From Sphingomonas lenta (GTDB taxonomy: Bacteria > Pseudomonadota > Alphaproteobacteria > Sphingomonadales > Sphingomonadaceae): DNA of 64,000 nt. The stretch lies in NCBI RefSeq assembly GCF_002288825.1, contig NZ_NSLI01000002.1, positions 434,001 to 498,000 on the forward strand, given 5' to 3'. The translations under genes were made by a program, and so were the position numbers. Of the stretch, positions 7,114-17,054 are shown piece after piece. How positions within the stretch are numbered: position 1 is the stretch's first letter; the number at the start of each line of letters is the position of its first letter. Under the pieces are notes generated by a model that worked only from the letters and a program-made list of their open reading frames with translations, was not told the DNA's origin and did no database searches.

Positions 7114-8310
7114 TTAGCGGCCGAACCCGCTCGGTGCCGGCGACACGACCACCGTCGTCCCGCCCCTGATCTCCTGCACCTCCAGAGCGCGTTCGGCTAG
7201 GTTGTCGCGGAAGCGGAAGGCACCGTCCAATCCCGCGAAACCGTCCGGGTCGCGCAGACGGCTCACCGGAAAATCGGAGCCGATGCGCCAGTCGCGGGCG
7301 ATGCGGACGGTCAGGAGGACGGCGTCGTAGCCGAGGCTCGACAGCCGATAGGGTGCGGCGCCGAAGCGCTGGCGGTATTTGGCGGCGTATTGGCGGTAGA
7401 GCGTGTCGGAGACGCTGGCGAACCAGGCACCGTTGAGCTGCGGCCGCGCGGCGACGCCGGCCTCCGAGTTCCACAGCTCGGTGCCGAGCAGGCGCGTACC
7501 GGGTGAGGCGCGCTTCACGACGGGCGCGGCGACGGCGGCGGTGCCGCCCGCATCGGCGATGAGCACCGCGTCATAGGGCGCCTGACCGTTGAGGCGGGTC
7601 GCCGCTTGCGCGGCCGCGCCGGGGCGACGGTCGTAAGTCTGGAGCGAGACGACTTTGCCCCCCGCCCCCTCTACCGCGCGGAGGAAAGCTGTGGACGCGC
7701 GCTCTCCGTAGAGGCCGTTGGGCACGAGCCCGGCGAAGGTGCCCAGGCCACGGCTGCGCGAGAACTGGACCACGCGCTCGATCGACTGGGCGGGCAGATA
7801 GCCCATGAGGTATGCATTGCCGCCGGCGACGCTGGCGTCGTTGGAGAAGCTGATCACGGGCACGCGCGCCCGCGCCGCGACCGGGGCGACCGCGCGGACA
7901 TCCTCGGCGAGCAGCGGCCCGAGGATGAGCTGCGCGCCGTCGGCGATGGCGCGGCTGGCGGCGGCGGCCGCGCCGGTCGCCGTGTCGTAGTTGGTGATGC
8001 GGACCTGCTGGTTCTGCGTATCGAGCAGCGCGAGCTGGGTGGCGTTGGCGATCGATTGGCCCACGCCGGCGTTGCCGCCCGACAGCGGCACCAACAGCGC
8101 GACGCGATGGCGCTGCACGTCGCGGATCGGGTCGTCGGTCGAGGGCTGCTGGACGGGCGGCGGCTGGTCGACGGGCCGCTGCTGGGGCGGCGGCGGCGCG
8201 GGGCCGCGCGGAACGACAGTCTGGCACGCGCCGAGCAGCAGCGCGCCGGCGAGCGCGAACCACTTGCCCACGCGAACGCGCGGTTGCTCCAGCAGGACGG
8301 CGTCCGCCAT
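7114..8310 (-). CDS. Penicillin-binding protein activator (LpoA-like lipoprotein)
   Basis: This protein of about 398 residues has a lipobox LLGAC, a Pro/Gln-rich linker, and a periplasmic-binding-protein-like domain beginning VALLVPLSGGNAGVG. This matches the alphaproteobacterial relatives of LpoA, outer-membrane lipoproteins that stimulate peptidoglycan synthases. The start is doubtful. The ATG at 8310 leaves 13 residues before the signal sequence and only 10 nt to rsmI. A GTG at 8271 would give a standard-length lipoprotein signal (GKWFALAGALLLGAC) and leave room for promoters. It is divergent from rsmI. Confidence 0.88.
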   Translation of the reverse strand: MADAVLLEQPRVRVGKWFALAGALLLGACQTVVPRGPAPPPPQQRPVDQPPPVQQPSTDDPIRDVQRHRVALLVPLSGGNAGVGQSIANATQLALLDTQNQQVRITNYDTATGAAAAASRAIADGAQLILGPLLAEDVRAVAPVAARARVPVISFSNDASVAGGNAYLMGYLPAQSIERVVQFSRSRGLGTFAGLVPNGLYGERASTAFLRAVEGAGGKVVSLQTYDRRPGAAAQAATRLNGQAPYDAVLIADAGGTAAVAAPVVKRASPGTRLLGTELWNSEAGVAARPQLNGAWFASVSDTLYRQYAAKYRQRFGAAPYRLSSLGYDAVLLTVRIARDWRIGSDFPVSRLRDPDGFAGLDGAFRFRDNLAERALEVQEIRGGTTVVVSPAPSGFGR

Positions 8311-8320
8311 ATACGCTCCC

Positions 8321-9151
8321 ATGAACCCTCTCGAGCCCGGGCTCTACATCGTCGCGACCCCGATCGGCAATCTCGGTGATCTGTCGCCGCGCGCGGTCGA
8401 CGTGCTGTCGCGCGCGGACGTGGTCGCGGTGGAGGACAGCCGGGTTACGGGCGGGCTGCTGCGCCATATCGGCGTGAAGCGGCCGATGACGCCGTACCAC
8501 GACCACAACGCGGAAGGGGTGCGGCCGGGGCTGGTCGCGCGCATGAGTGTCGAGGCGGTGGCGCTCGTGTCGGATGCGGGGACGCCGCTCATCTCCGACC
8601 CCGGATACAAGCTGGTGCGCGACGCGCGGGCGGCGGGGCACAAGGTGGTCACGGTTCCGGGGCCGTGCGCGGCGGTGGCGGCGCTGACGTTGGCGGGGCT
8701 GCCGACGGACCGGTTCCTGTTCTTGGGTTTCCTGCCGTCCAAGGCGCATGCGCGTAGCGAGGCGATCGCCGAGGTGGCGGGCGTGCGGGCGACCTTGGTG
8801 CTGTACGAGTCGGGGCCGCGGCTGGCGGCGTGCCTGGCGGCGCTTGCGGAGGGCTTGGGCGACCGCGAGGCGGCGGTGGCGCGGGAGATCACCAAGCGGT
8901 TCGAAGAGGCGGTGACGGGTACGTTGTCCGAGCTCGCCGCCCGCTACGTCGATGCGCCGCCCAAGGGCGAGATTGTCGTGGTGGTCGCGCCGCCGGGCGA
9001 GGCCGTGCCCGCAACGCAGCTGGACGCCGACGTGGCACTACGCGAGGCGCTGACGCGCCTGCCCGCGTCCAAGGCGGCGGGCGAGGTGGCGAAGGCGACG
9101 GGACTCGACCGGCGGGCGCTCTACGCGCGGGCGATGGAGCTGAAGGGTTGA
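8321..9151 (+). CDS. rsmI: 16S rRNA (cytidine(1402)-2'-O)-methyltransferase
   Basis: This 276-residue tetrapyrrole-methylase-fold enzyme 2'-O-methylates C1402 in the decoding centre of 16S rRNA. Hallmarks are GLYIVATPIGNLGD at the start, AVEDSR, then SDAGTPLISDPG and VPGPCA. The ATG at 8321 is the family start. The stop TGA overlaps the TTG start of yraN, so the two are translationally coupled; this order next to the divergent activator lipoprotein is common in alphaproteobacteria. Confidence 0.96.
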   Translation: MNPLEPGLYIVATPIGNLGDLSPRAVDVLSRADVVAVEDSRVTGGLLRHIGVKRPMTPYHDHNAEGVRPGLVARMSVEAVALVSDAGTPLISDPGYKLVRDARAAGHKVVTVPGPCAAVAALTLAGLPTDRFLFLGFLPSKAHARSEAIAEVAGVRATLVLYESGPRLAACLAALAEGLGDREAAVAREITKRFEEAVTGTLSELAARYVDAPPKGEIVVVVAPPGEAVPATQLDADVALREALTRLPASKAAGEVAKATGLDRRALYARAMELKG

Positions 9152-9516
9152 GGGCCAGAAATCCAGGCGAACGCAGGGCCGCGGAGGCGAGCGGGCGGCG
9201 CGGCGAGCGGCTGGCCGGGTGGTGGTTGCGGCTGAAGGGCTGGCGCATCCTCGACCGGCGCGTGCGGACGCCCGCGGGCGAGGTTGATCTGGTCGCGCGA
9301 CGCGGCAACCTGGTCGCGTTCGTGGAGGTGAAGACGCGCAAGTCCGCGGACGAGCTGGACTTCGCAATCGACGAGCGTCGGCTGGCCCGCGTCGCTGCGG
9401 CGGCGGAGATGCTGATGGAGCGCTATGCCGGGCCGGGCGACGATATCCGGGTGGACGTGGTGCTGCTCGCGCCGGGGGTTCGGCCGCGGCACATCGAGAA
9501 TGCCTGGATTGGATGA
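9148..9516 (+). CDS. yraN: YraN family protein (UPF0102)
   Basis: This is a 122-residue protein with a restriction-endonuclease-like core: an N-terminal helix, GWRILDRRVRTPAGEVDLVARR and FVEVKTRK, i.e. the E/D...EVK pattern of the fold. Its function is not established. I chose TTG at 9148, which overlaps the rsmI stop as TTGA. From there the protein has normal family length, and no ATG exists in frame near the conserved start. Confidence 0.87.
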   Translation: MRARNPGERRAAEASGRRGERLAGWWLRLKGWRILDRRVRTPAGEVDLVARRGNLVAFVEVKTRKSADELDFAIDERRLARVAAAAEMLMERYAGPGDDIRVDVVLLAPGVRPRHIENAWIG

Positions 9517-9546
9517 CAAGCCCGCCCTTCCCGCCTACGTGACCCT

Positions 9547-9631
9547 CGTCACCCCAGCGGAAGCTGGGGTCGCTGGCCGAGAGCGCACCCGGTCCGAACC
9601 ACGCGATCCCAGCTTGCGCTGGGATGACGAG
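9547..9631. repeat. Paired inverted palindrome, CCCCAGC type
   Basis: A left hairpin CCCCAGCGGAAGCTGGGG and a right hairpin ATCCCAGCTTGCGCTGGGAT are inverted copies, 20-30 nt apart, flanked by GTCA and TGAC. The architecture matches the CACCCCGGAC repeats but with a different core. It lies between yraN and gshB. Confidence 0.7.
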
Positions 9632-9645
9632 AGAAGGAGAAGCTC

Positions 9646-10605
9646 GTGCCCCTCACCGTCGCCGTGCAGATGGACCCGCTGGAGGGAATCAACATCGCGG
9701 GCGACTCCACATTCGCGCTGATGGTGTCGGCGCAGGCGCGGGGGCATCGGCTGTTCCACTATACGGCGGACCGGTTGAACTACTCGGCCGGGCGGGTCTG
9801 GGCGCGGGCGAACCCGGTGACCGTCGAGCCGGTGCAGGGCGCGCATTTCCGGTTCGGGAAGGCGGTCGGCCTCGACCTGGGCGAGGACGCGGACGTGGTG
9901 CTGATGCGTCAGGACCCGCCGTTCGACCTGGGCTACATCACCGCCACGCACCTATTGGAGCGGATCGCCGACCGCACGCTGGTGGTGAACGACCCGGCGA
10001 GCGTCAGGAACGCGCCGGAGAAGCTGTGGGTGCTCGACTACGCCCGCTTCATGCCGCCGACGCTGATCACCCGCGAGCTGGACGAGGCGCGCGCCTTCCT
10101 GCGCGAGCACGGGGAGATCGTCGTCAAGCCGCTGCACGGAAACGGCGGCAAGGCGATCTTTCACGTCCGGGCCGACGGGGAGAACCTGTCGGCGCTCATG
10201 GAAGTGTTCAACGTCCAGTATCGCGAGCCGCACATGGTGCAGGCGTTTCTTCCCGCGGTGGCGAAGGGCGACAAGCGCATCGTGTTGGTCGACGGCGAGG
10301 TCGCGGGGGCGATCAACCGCATGCCGGGCGCGGGCGAGATCCGGTCCAACCTGGCGGTCGGGGGCTCGGCGGAGAAGACTGAGCTGACAGCGCGCGAGCG
10401 GGAGATCTGCGACGCGCTCGCGCCGGAGCTGAAACGGCGCGGGCTCCTGTTCGTCGGCATCGACGTGATCGGGGGCGAGTGGCTCACCGAGATCAACGTT
10501 ACTTCGCCCACCGGCATCGTCGCGATCGAGCGGTTCGACGGGACGGACGTGGCGGGCATGATCTGGGATGCCATAGAGCGCGGAGTCGCCGAGCGGCGGG
10601 GTTGA
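9646..10605 (+). CDS. gshB: Glutathione synthetase
   Basis: This 319-residue ATP-grasp enzyme joins gamma-glutamylcysteine and glycine in the cytoplasm. It begins VAVQMDPLEGINIAGDSTF, the family's usual opening. Further marks are RQDPPFDLGYI, VKPLHGNGGKAIFH (ATP-grasp loop), and the metal-binding ending EINVTSPTG. The length is standard. An AAGGAGAAG Shine-Dalgarno precedes the ATG. gshA is not in the window. Confidence 0.96.
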   Translation: MPLTVAVQMDPLEGINIAGDSTFALMVSAQARGHRLFHYTADRLNYSAGRVWARANPVTVEPVQGAHFRFGKAVGLDLGEDADVVLMRQDPPFDLGYITATHLLERIADRTLVVNDPASVRNAPEKLWVLDYARFMPPTLITRELDEARAFLREHGEIVVKPLHGNGGKAIFHVRADGENLSALMEVFNVQYREPHMVQAFLPAVAKGDKRIVLVDGEVAGAINRMPGAGEIRSNLAVGGSAEKTELTAREREICDALAPELKRRGLLFVGIDVIGGEWLTEINVTSPTGIVAIERFDGTDVAGMIWDAIERGVAERRG

Positions 10606-10642
10606 CGGAACCTCCCCCGCCCTCCCCGCGCTCTCACCTCCC

Positions 10643-11251
10643 GTGACCGACTTCATCATCCGCGCGATCGCCTGGGGCGGGTATTTCGGCATTTTCCTGC
10701 TCATGGCCGCCGAGAACGTCGTGCCGCCCATCCCGTCCGAGGTGATCATGGGCCTGGGCGGCATGGCGGTCGCGCGGGGGCATATGGACCTGTGGCCGCT
10801 GGTGCTGATCGGCAGCGCGGGCACGACGATCGGCAATTACTTCTGGTACTGGGTCGGGCGGAAATACGGCTACCGGGGGCTCCAGCCCTTCATCGACCGG
10901 CACGGGCGCTGGCTGACGCTGGAATGGGAGGACGTGGAGCGGCTGGTGCGCTTCTTCCGGCGCAAGGGGCACTGGGTCGTGTTCGTGTTCCGCTTCCTGC
11001 CCGCGTTCCGGACGATGGTGTCGCTGCCCGCGGGCATGGCGGCGATGCCGCGGATCAAGTTCTTCGCCTGGACCTTCGCGGGGTCGGTGATCTGGAACCT
11101 CATCCTGGCGCAGGCGGGGGTCATCCTTGGCACCGAGTTCCGCGAGCTCGACCGCTATGTCGGCCCGGTAGCAGTGGGGACGACGGTGCTCATCGTCGCG
11201 GTGTACGTGTACCGCGTGGTGACGTGGAAGCCGCGTCAGGCGCGGGGGTGA
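10643..11251 (+). CDS. DedA family membrane protein
   Basis: This 202-residue inner-membrane protein of the DedA/VTT (SNARE-associated) family has the sequence ENVVPPIPSEVIM near residue 27, a re-entrant region, and the conserved FRFLPAFRTMVSLPAGMA around residue 120. DedA proteins transport polyprenyl or other membrane lipids and support membrane-potential homeostasis. The C-terminus overlaps the 3' end of xerC by 16 nt, convergently. Confidence 0.92.
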   Translation: MTDFIIRAIAWGGYFGIFLLMAAENVVPPIPSEVIMGLGGMAVARGHMDLWPLVLIGSAGTTIGNYFWYWVGRKYGYRGLQPFIDRHGRWLTLEWEDVERLVRFFRRKGHWVVFVFRFLPAFRTMVSLPAGMAAMPRIKFFAWTFAGSVIWNLILAQAGVILGTEFRELDRYVGPVAVGTTVLIVAVYVYRVVTWKPRQARG

Positions 11252-12120
11252 GCATTACGATAAACATCTATAAGGTGCGCGGCGTCGACGGCGGTGTAGA
11301 TCTGCGTGGAGCTGAGGCTGGCATGGCCCAGCAGCTCCTGGAGCGCGCGGAGGTCGGCGCCGCGGCCTAGCAGGTGGGTGGCGAAGCTGTGGCGGAGCGC
11401 GTGGGGGGTGGTGCGGTCGGACAGGCCCAGCTTGGCGCGGGCGCGGCGGACGCCCAGGCGGATCGCGCCGGGCGATAGCGGGCCGCCTCGCACACCGCGG
11501 AACAGGGGTGCGTCCTTCGAGACGGGCCAGGGGCATGCCTGCGCATAGGCCTCCACCGCTTCGCGAACCTGGGGCAGCAGCGGGACGATGCGCGTCTTGT
11601 CGCGCTTGCCGGTGACGGACAGCGTTTCGCCCAGCGGGAGGACGGCGCCGGTCAGCCCCATCGCTTCGCCGATGCGCAGGCCCGCGCCGTAGAGGAGCAT
11701 GAGCACCGCCCAGTCGCGCGCGGCCATCCAAGGTTCGCGCGCGTCCTCGGCGACCTCCTCGGCGAGCGCCAGCGCTTCGTTCGGTGCGATCGGGCGGGGG
11801 ACGCCGGGCTTGACGCGCGGGCCCCGGAGGCGGGGTGCGGGCGTGCCCTCCCCCACCCAGGCGAGGAAGGCGCGCACGGCGGATAGCTCGCGGGCGGCGG
11901 ACGCGTTACCCAGGCCGTCGCCGCGGCGGCGGGCGAGGTACGCGCGCAGGTCGGCGGCGGCGACGTCGCGCAGGCGCTCGCGGGCGACCGGGCCACCCCA
12001 GTGGTGCTGGAGGAAGTCGAGTAGGCGTTCGGCGGTGGCCTGGTAGGCGCGGACGGTGTGGATCGAGCGGCGGCGGTCGCGGAGGAGGTGGGCGGCGAAG
12101 GCGGCGGGGAGGTCGGTCAC
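11236..12120 (-). CDS. xerC: Tyrosine recombinase XerC
   Basis: This 294-residue tyrosine recombinase has the N-terminal SAM-like DNA-binding half followed by the catalytic half. Catalytic residues are seen in GLRIGEAMGL (Arg), HALRHSFATHLL (His-x-x-Arg), LLGHASLSST (His) and the Tyr in TQIYTAVD. With XerD it resolves chromosome dimers at dif. The length and lack of element genes around it argue for a housekeeping XerC rather than a phage integrase. It lies divergent from priA across a palindrome-rich gap. Confidence 0.93.
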   Translation of the reverse strand: MTDLPAAFAAHLLRDRRRSIHTVRAYQATAERLLDFLQHHWGGPVARERLRDVAAADLRAYLARRRGDGLGNASAARELSAVRAFLAWVGEGTPAPRLRGPRVKPGVPRPIAPNEALALAEEVAEDAREPWMAARDWAVLMLLYGAGLRIGEAMGLTGAVLPLGETLSVTGKRDKTRIVPLLPQVREAVEAYAQACPWPVSKDAPLFRGVRGGPLSPGAIRLGVRRARAKLGLSDRTTPHALRHSFATHLLGRGADLRALQELLGHASLSSTQIYTAVDAAHLIDVYRNAHPRA

Positions 12121-12150
12121 GGGTTCACCCTACCTGCCATCCACTTCCCT

Positions 12151-12285
12151 CGTCACCCCGGACTTGTTCCGGGGTCCACCGTCGTGCGTGCACTCCCGTT
12201 GACGAGCGCGCGCCATTGTCCGTCCAATGCTCATACACGGTTCGCCCGGACTACGATGGGTCCCGGAACAAGTCCGGGGTGACGG
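12151..12285. repeat. Paired inverted palindrome (REPIN-like), copy 3
   Basis: The left arm CGTCACCCCGGACTTGTTCC continues GGGGTCCACC at 12151-12180. The right arm GGGTCCCGGAACAAGTCCGG continues GGTGACGG at 12258-12285. These are the same arms as copies 1 and 2, about 75 nt apart, between the divergent xerC and priA genes. Confidence 0.8.
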
Positions 12286-12359
12286 GTTTGGTTGTGGCAA
12301 GCACCGGAACAAAACAAAAACAGTTCACCTTCCGGCGCTTACGCCCCATATAGCGCCGC

Positions 12360-14528
12360 ATGTCGCGCGTCCGCGTCCTCGTGCTGAACTCGGCCCTCGG
12401 CCCCCTCGACTATCGCGTGCCGCACGGGCTCGCCGTCGAGCCGGGGTCGATCGTCGTCGCGCCGCTAGGGCCGCGGCAGCTGCTGGGCGTGGTGTGGGAG
12501 CCCGACCGGCTGCCGTCCGAGAACGAGGTGGGCGACAACCGCCTGCGAAACATCCTGGCGGTCGCCGACGCGCCGCCCGTGGGCGAGCCGCTGCGTCGCC
12601 TGATCGAGTGGACGTCGGACTATTACCTCGCCCCGCCCGCGTCGGTAATGCGCATGACGCTCGCCTCCACCTCCGCTCTGGAGGGGACGCGCATGGTGGT
12701 CGAGTACCGCGCGACGGGCGCGACGCCGCCCCGCCTGACGCCGCAGCGCAGCCAAGCGCTGGAGCGGATCGGCACGCGCCAGGGGCTGATCCGCGAGCTC
12801 GCCGCCGTCGCCGACGTGTCGGAGGCGGTGATCCGCGGGCTGGTCAAGTCGGGCGCGATCGAGGCCGTCGAGGTCGACGTCGACAGCCCATATCCCGTTC
12901 CCGACCCGGAGCACGCGCCGCCCGAGCTGTCGCCGGAGCAGCGCGAGGCCGCCGACACGCTGGTCGCGGGCGTCGCGGCGCAGGCGTTCGAGCCGACCTT
13001 GCTCGACGGCGTCACGGGGTCGGGCAAGACCGAGGTCTATTTCGAGGCGGTCGCGGAGGCGGTGCGCGCGGGCAAGCAGACGCTGGTGCTGCTGCCCGAG
13101 ATCGCGCTGACCGAGCCGTTCCTCAAGCGCTTCCACGACCGGTTCGGCTGCGAGCCGGTGGCGTGGCACTCCGGCCTGCGCTCGACGCAGCGCAGACGGG
13201 CCTGGCGCGCGATCGCGAGCGGCGAGGCGCGCGTGGTGGTCGGCGCGCGCTCGGCCTTGTTCCTGCCCTATGCGAACCTGGGCCTGATCGTCGTCGACGA
13301 GGCGCACGAGACGAGCTTCAAGCAGGAGGACGGCGTCCATTACCACGCGCGCGACGTGGCGGTGATGCGCGGGCGGTTCGAGGGCTGCCCGGTGATCCTG
13401 GCGTCCGCCACGCCCGCGATCGAGACGCGCCAACAGGTCGTGCTCGGCCGCTACAAGGAGGTGCGGCTCCCCGCGCGCTTCGGCGGGGCGGAGCTGCCGG
13501 AGATCGAGGCGATCGACCTGCTCGCCGAGCCGCCGGAGCGCGGGCGTTGGCTGGCACCGCGGCTCATCCAGGCGCTGGAGGACCGGATCGAGAAGCGCGA
13601 GCAGTCGCTCCTGTTCCTCAACCGCCGCGGTTACGCGCCGCTGACGCTATGCCGGACGTGCGGGCATCGGTTCCAGTGCCCCAACTGCACCGCCTGGATG
13701 GTCGAGCATCGCCTGACGCGCCGGCTCGCGTGCCACCATTGCGGGCATATCGAGCCCGTGCCGCGCGTGTGCCCGGAATGCCAAGCGGAGGATACGCTCG
13801 TCCCCTGCGGGCCGGGCGTGGAGCGCATCGCCGACGAGGTCGCGGCGCGATGGCCGGAGGCGCGGGTCGCGATCGTCACCTCCGACACGATCTGGTCGCC
13901 CGCCAAGGCCGCCGAGTTCGTAGGCCGCATGGAGGCGGGCGACATCGACATTGTGGTCGGCACGCAGCTCGTCACCAAGGGCTATCACTTTCCCAACCTG
14001 ACGCTGGTGGGCGTGGTCGACGCGGACTTGGGCCTGGAAGGCGGCGACCTGCGCGCCGCGGAGCGGACGTTCCAGCAGATCCGCCAGGTGTCGGGCCGCG
14101 CGGGCCGCGGGGCCAAGCCGGGCCAGGTCTACGTCCAGACTCACAGCCCCAAGGCGGGCGTGATGCAAGCGCTGGTCACGGGCGACGCGGAGGCGTTCTA
14201 CGACGCGGAGACGGAGAGCCGCCGCGAGGCGGGCGCGCCGCCCTTCGGCCGCTACGCCGCGATCATCGTGTCGTCGGAGGAGCAGGCTGCGGCGGCCGAG
14301 ATCGCCGGGCTGATCGGGCGGAGTGCACCGCACGAGGAGGGCATGCACGTCTATGGCCCCGCGCCCGCTCCGCTGGCGATGCTGCGGGGACGGCACCGCT
14401 ACCGGCTGCTGGTGCACGCCAGGCGGGCGCTGGACGTGCAGGACGTGATCCGGGAGTGGCTCGGCAACCTGGTGTGGCCGGCCAAGGTGCGGGTGACGGT
14501 GGACGTGGACCCGTACAGTTTTCTGTAG
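12360..14528 (+). CDS. priA: Primosomal protein N' (replication restart helicase PriA)
   Basis: This 722-residue superfamily 2 helicase reloads the replisome at collapsed forks. Order: an N-terminal DNA-binding domain (RVRVLVLNSALGPLDYRVP), Walker A GSGKT with Lys223, and a DEAH box at Asp313. Eight Cys residues between about 430 and 480, in CxxC pairs such as CRTC, CPNC, CHHC and CPEC, form the two zinc sites, and the helicase C-domain contains GRAGRG. It is full length, with ATG at 12360. Confidence 0.97.
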   Translation: MSRVRVLVLNSALGPLDYRVPHGLAVEPGSIVVAPLGPRQLLGVVWEPDRLPSENEVGDNRLRNILAVADAPPVGEPLRRLIEWTSDYYLAPPASVMRMTLASTSALEGTRMVVEYRATGATPPRLTPQRSQALERIGTRQGLIRELAAVADVSEAVIRGLVKSGAIEAVEVDVDSPYPVPDPEHAPPELSPEQREAADTLVAGVAAQAFEPTLLDGVTGSGKTEVYFEAVAEAVRAGKQTLVLLPEIALTEPFLKRFHDRFGCEPVAWHSGLRSTQRRRAWRAIASGEARVVVGARSALFLPYANLGLIVVDEAHETSFKQEDGVHYHARDVAVMRGRFEGCPVILASATPAIETRQQVVLGRYKEVRLPARFGGAELPEIEAIDLLAEPPERGRWLAPRLIQALEDRIEKREQSLLFLNRRGYAPLTLCRTCGHRFQCPNCTAWMVEHRLTRRLACHHCGHIEPVPRVCPECQAEDTLVPCGPGVERIADEVAARWPEARVAIVTSDTIWSPAKAAEFVGRMEAGDIDIVVGTQLVTKGYHFPNLTLVGVVDADLGLEGGDLRAAERTFQQIRQVSGRAGRGAKPGQVYVQTHSPKAGVMQALVTGDAEAFYDAETESRREAGAPPFGRYAAIIVSSEEQAAAAEIAGLIGRSAPHEEGMHVYGPAPAPLAMLRGRHRYRLLVHARRALDVQDVIREWLGNLVWPAKVRVTVDVDPYSFL

Positions 14529-14554
14529 CTAGGCCGTCCTACCTAGGATCAACC

Positions 14555-14652
14555 CTGCCCCGGCGAAGGCCGGGGTCCAGCTACGGTGCGCTCCGAGAAA
14601 TGCGTACCCACATCGGTCGCCGTGACTGGGCCCCGGCCTTCGCCGGGGAAAG
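14555..14652. repeat. Paired inverted palindrome, CCCCGGCGAAGGCCGGGG type
   Basis: The left arm CTGCCCCGGCGAAGGCCGGG (14555 on) and the right inverse GGCCCCGGCCTTCGCCGGGG (about 14629-14648) lie about 45 nt apart between the convergent priA and atpC. The arrangement is again a pair of hairpins in opposite orientation; no T-run marks it as a simple terminator. Confidence 0.7.
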
Positions 14653-14670
14653 AGGGGCCTTGCGAGCGCG

Positions 14671-14922
14671 TCAGTCCACCCGCTCGGCGAGCACGGTCAA
14701 ACCGCGGGCGTTCACCTCCGCAAAGCCGCCGGAGATCGCCACCGTCTCGGGTTGGGCGTTGGGCGCGCGGTACACGGACAGCGCGCCGTCGCGAATCGTG
14801 GACATGAAAGGCGCATGGCCCTCAAGCACGCCGAAGTCGCCGTCCGTCCCGGGGACCACGACCATGTGCACCTCCTCCGAGCGGACGAGGCGTTCGGGGG
14901 TGACGAGTTCGAAGTGGAGCAT
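14671..14922 (-). CDS. atpC: ATP synthase F1 subunit epsilon, short form
   Basis: At 83 residues this has only the N-terminal beta-sandwich of epsilon ([27 protein letters not shown]) and lacks the C-terminal helical hairpin that inhibits the enzyme in E. coli. Short epsilon is common in alphaproteobacteria, where a separate zeta-type inhibitor can take over. It links gamma to the c-ring of F1Fo. It is the last gene of the F1 operon and begins 5 nt after the small coiled-coil gene. Confidence 0.94.
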   Translation of the reverse strand: MLHFELVTPERLVRSEEVHMVVVPGTDGDFGVLEGHAPFMSTIRDGALSVYRAPNAQPETVAISGGFAEVNARGLTVLAERVD

Positions 14923-14927
14923 TGGAC

Positions 14928-15209
14928 CTACAGCTTGAGAATGGCGAGCACGATGCCAGCGATCGCGACCTGACTACCGACCAGTGAGAGCGTCAGCTGA
15001 CTACGGAGTTTTTCCAAGTCGCTCCGCAATTCATGCTTCACGGCGTCGAGTTTGACATCAATCGACGTACGAAGGCTTTCCAGGTCCGCTTTGGACGCTG
15101 CACCCTCGTTGACCGAACGGCCGATCGCGGCGGCGATGGCCTCGGCGTGTTCCGGGGAGAGTTCGGCGGCGCGCAGGTCGCGCGCGATCGAGAGCGTGTC
15201 GATGTGCAC
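14928..15209 (-). CDS. Small coiled-coil protein with C-terminal anchor (DUF1640/CCDC90-like)
   Basis: This 93-residue protein sits between atpD and atpC. It has an N-terminal helical part ([15 protein letters not shown]), a charged coiled coil (about residues 38-72: [20 protein letters not shown]) and a C-terminal hydrophobic segment of about 20 residues. That order is the DUF1640/CCDC90 layout, the family of mitochondrial MCUR1, and bacterial members are of unknown role. With 5 nt to atpC and 36 nt from atpD it must be co-transcribed with ATP synthase. The family call is by pattern only. Confidence 0.75.
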   Translation of the reverse strand: MHIDTLSIARDLRAAELSPEHAEAIAAAIGRSVNEGAASKADLESLRTSIDVKLDAVKHELRSDLEKLRSQLTLSLVGSQVAIAGIVLAILKL

Positions 15210-15245
15210 GACCGCAGCTCTAGCCGAACTCCCGCCCTGAGTCGA

Positions 15246-16748
<1,503 letters not shown>

Positions 16749-16778
16749 CTACCTGGGAAAATGGTAGCAGGATGTTGA

Positions 16779-17054
16779 TCAGCCCAGCACGCATTCCCCG
16801 TGCGTGACGATGTCGTCGTGCATCCGGTCGGGCGCGAGGTCGAGTTCACCGGGCCAAGTGATCGCCCCCATCTCGACCCTGGCCTCCGCGAAATGAGCAG
16901 GCTCAGCCAAGTGGGTGAAAACGCCGCGGAAGAAACCGGAGCCGAACCGCACCACTCCCTCCACGCCGTCCACGAACCGCACCCTCATCGCGCGCTGGTC
17001 GACCCATTCCATGTCGGTGACGCGCCAAGGGGCGCCGCTTTGAAGCGCCGGCAT
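16779..17054 (-). CDS. DUF2442 domain protein
   Basis: This 91-residue protein has the DUF2442 pattern: a first strand WRVTDMEWVDQRAMRVRFVDGVEGVVRF followed by FRGVF and a strand with ITWPGELDLAPD. The family is small and soluble and is often encoded next to a DUF4160 gene, as here. The ATG at 17054 overlaps the DUF4160 stop as TGATG, showing translational coupling. The pair lies between atpG and atpD. Toxin-antitoxin-like behaviour has been suggested for such pairs but is not shown by anything in this sequence. Confidence 0.85.
   Translation of the reverse strand: MPALQSGAPWRVTDMEWVDQRAMRVRFVDGVEGVVRFGSGFFRGVFTHLAEPAHFAEARVEMGAITWPGELDLAPDRMHDDIVTHGECVLG

Noticed and set aside
11236..12120. 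XerC as the integrase of the tRNA-Val island
   Set aside because: It is 40 kb away, in a housekeeping context, and has XerC length and motifs.
12227..14938. Very long open frames overlapping priA and many other genes on both strands
   Set aside because: They arise from the high GC content. They have Arg/Ala/Gly/Pro-rich content with no family motif, while the annotated frames have clear domains.
16750..16768. CTACC/GGTAG hairpin upstream of atpD as a terminator
   Set aside because: Only a 5-bp stem with a 9-nt loop and no T-run, inside an operon that must be read through.
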